Assembly (NCBI GenBank): GCA_036406595.1
Contig: DASXAR010000084.1
Location: 1-13,361 of the forward strand
Direction: 5' to 3'
DNA from: VRUE01 sp036406595
GTDB lineage: Bacteria; Actinomycetota; Thermoleophilia; Solirubrobacterales; 70-9
Length of the DNA: 13,361 nt
The notes below the pieces were generated by a model. That model made no database searches, was not told the DNA's origin, and worked only from the letters and a program-made list of their open reading frames with translations. This document shows positions 12,649 to 13,361 of this stretch, piece after piece. Within the stretch, counting starts at the first letter, position 1. The number at the start of each line of letters is the position of its first letter. A program made the position numbers and the translations under genes.

Positions 12649-13350
12649 ATGTCGGCCTCCCTCGAGCTAGTCAAAATCGCCCTTCAGGCCTATGGCAATG
12701 GGGACTGTGAGATCGCCGTGGCCATGGCCGGTTCCCAGGTCCGCTGGGACGAGCGGGCCTCCCGGCCCGACGGCGATCTGGTCTGGGGCCAGGAGAACGT
12801 CCGGCGGGCGATGCGCCGCTACCTCGACGACTGGGAGCAGTATCGCTTCGATCTCGAGGAGATCGCGGAGGTCGGGCCCGGCAAGGTCGTCGGAATCTGC
12901 CGGGAGCGCGGCAAGCCGAAGGACGGCCCCGCGGTCGATCGCCGCTTCGGCGGGCTCTGGGTGGTCGAGGGAGGGAAGATCACCTCCTGGGCGACCTATC
13001 TGACGCCGCGGGAGGCCGTCCGCGCGGCCAAGGAGCTGCTCGGCGCCGACGTCGAGCAGCCGCTGGAGCAGCCGGCGCCGGAACCCGAGCGTAAGCCCCG
13101 CCCCGCGCCACAGCCTGTGCTCGCGCCGGAGCCGGAACCCGAGCCCGAGCCGGTCGAGCTACCCGAGCCTGCCGAGGCGCCGGCGCCTTTCGACTTCGAG
13201 GCGGCCGAGCCCGCCGACGTCCCGGAGCCTGCCGAGGCGCCGGTCGCGGAGCGCCCGCGGAAGAGGGCGCTGACGAAGAGCGAGGAGCAGAAGCGCGCCG
13301 CCCGTGCCCGCGCGAAGCTCCGCAAGAACGCCTCACGCCAGAGCGCGTAG
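12649..13350 (+). CDS. NTF2-like (SnoaL-type) protein with Pro/Glu-rich and basic C-terminal tail
   Basis: A 233-aa protein from the ATG at 12649. The open frame runs upstream to 12514, but that part lies in the divergent aminotransferase region. Residues 1 to about 125 look like a small alpha+beta cone: LELVKIALQAYGNGDCEIAVAMAG, VRWDERASRPDGDLVWGQENVRRAM, then strands FDLEEIAEVG, KVVGICRERGK and GGLWVVEGGKITSWATYLTPREAV. This is the pattern of NTF2-like/SnoaL domains. From about residue 135 the chain becomes a low-complexity tail: a Pro/Glu/Ala-rich acidic stretch (PEPEPEPEPVELPEPAEAP), then a Lys/Arg-rich end (KRALTKSEEQKRAARARAKLRKNASRQ). The tail contains a 19-bp DNA direct repeat. No catalytic residues are evident. 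The function is unknown; the basic end might bind nucleic acid or membrane. Confidence 0.75.
   Translation: MSASLELVKIALQAYGNGDCEIAVAMAGSQVRWDERASRPDGDLVWGQENVRRAMRRYLDDWEQYRFDLEEIAEVGPGKVVGICRERGKPKDGPAVDRRFGGLWVVEGGKITSWATYLTPREAVRAAKELLGADVEQPLEQPAPEPERKPRPAPQPVLAPEPEPEPEPVELPEPAEAPAPFDFEAAEPADVPEPAEAPVAERPRKRALTKSEEQKRAARARAKLRKNASRQSA
13165..13243 (+). repeat. Pair of 19-bp direct repeats in the tail-coding sequence
   Basis: GAGCCTGCCGAGGCGCCGG occurs exactly at 13165-13183 and 13225-13243, offset by 60 bp and in the same frame, encoding EPAEAP twice. It is likely a product of internal duplication and lets the acidic Pro-rich tail expand or contract without shifting the frame. Confidence 0.75.
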
Positions 13351-13361
13351 GGCCCCGCCTC

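Noticed and set aside
12564..12674. N-terminal extension of the aminotransferase to 12674
   Set aside because: The extra residues do not look like the family and overlap the start of the divergent NTF2-like gene; a TATACT element lies just upstream of the GTG at 12563.
1..13361. Defence island, prophage, transposon, CRISPR or biosynthetic gene cluster
   Set aside because: No integrase, transposase, nuclease/toxin pair, repeat-spacer array or assembly-line enzyme was found. The helicase fits a repair protein better than a defence module, as no partner genes are adjacent.

Overview
The window is GC-rich (roughly 70% by eye). Its codon use is strongly GC-biased, it has GTG and TTG starts, and its protein types are actinobacterial. 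A Thermoleophilia/Solirubrobacterales-like actinobacterium is my best guess, by inference only. I see no rRNA, tRNA, CRISPR array, IS element or phage gene. The region is densely packed chromosome, mostly housekeeping and stress functions, and no gap without a gene exceeds about 120 bases.

Layout. (a) 1-3168, plus strand: a 5'-truncated GH94-like alpha/alpha-barrel carbohydrate-active enzyme, followed by a compact exported GH15-like (glucoamylase-type) protein. (b) 3159-6791, minus strand: a tight operon in the order folP-like dihydropteroate synthase, MrfA/YprA-type DEAH helicase, LOG/TIGR00725-type nucleotide-binding protein. Its members overlap or lie 2 nt apart. (c) 6856-8950, plus strand: a lipoprotein zinc metallopeptidase, a HAD phosphatase, and a SRPBCC protein coupled to the HAD gene by a TGATG overlap. 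(d) 8947-9576, minus strand: a ClpP protease with its full catalytic triad. It is divergent from (e) 9651-11132, plus strand: an AHSA1-type SRPBCC protein coupled to an ArsR repressor, then a DtxR-family metalloregulator. (f) 11252-11443, plus strand: a 63-aa orphan protein. (g) 11448-12563, minus strand: a fold-type I PLP aminotransferase. It is divergent from (h) 12649-13350, plus strand: an NTF2-like protein with a Pro/Glu-rich, then basic, C-terminal tail.

The most interesting signals are regulatory. First, several operon-leading genes have no Shine-Dalgarno sequence but carry a TANNNT hexamer (mostly TA[C/G]NGT) 6-8 nt before the start codon. This is the layout of leaderless actinobacterial promoters, and it helps fix several starts. 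Second, inverted repeats lie on these starts: two 16-bp GCAACC-N4-GGTTGC dyads between clpP and the ArsR operon (one containing the ATG), and a 17-bp dyad centred on the folP GTG. Third, the folP-like protein departs from consensus at loop positions linked to sulfonamide resistance, and the DtxR-family protein has Glu in place of the Met and Cys metal ligands of DtxR.
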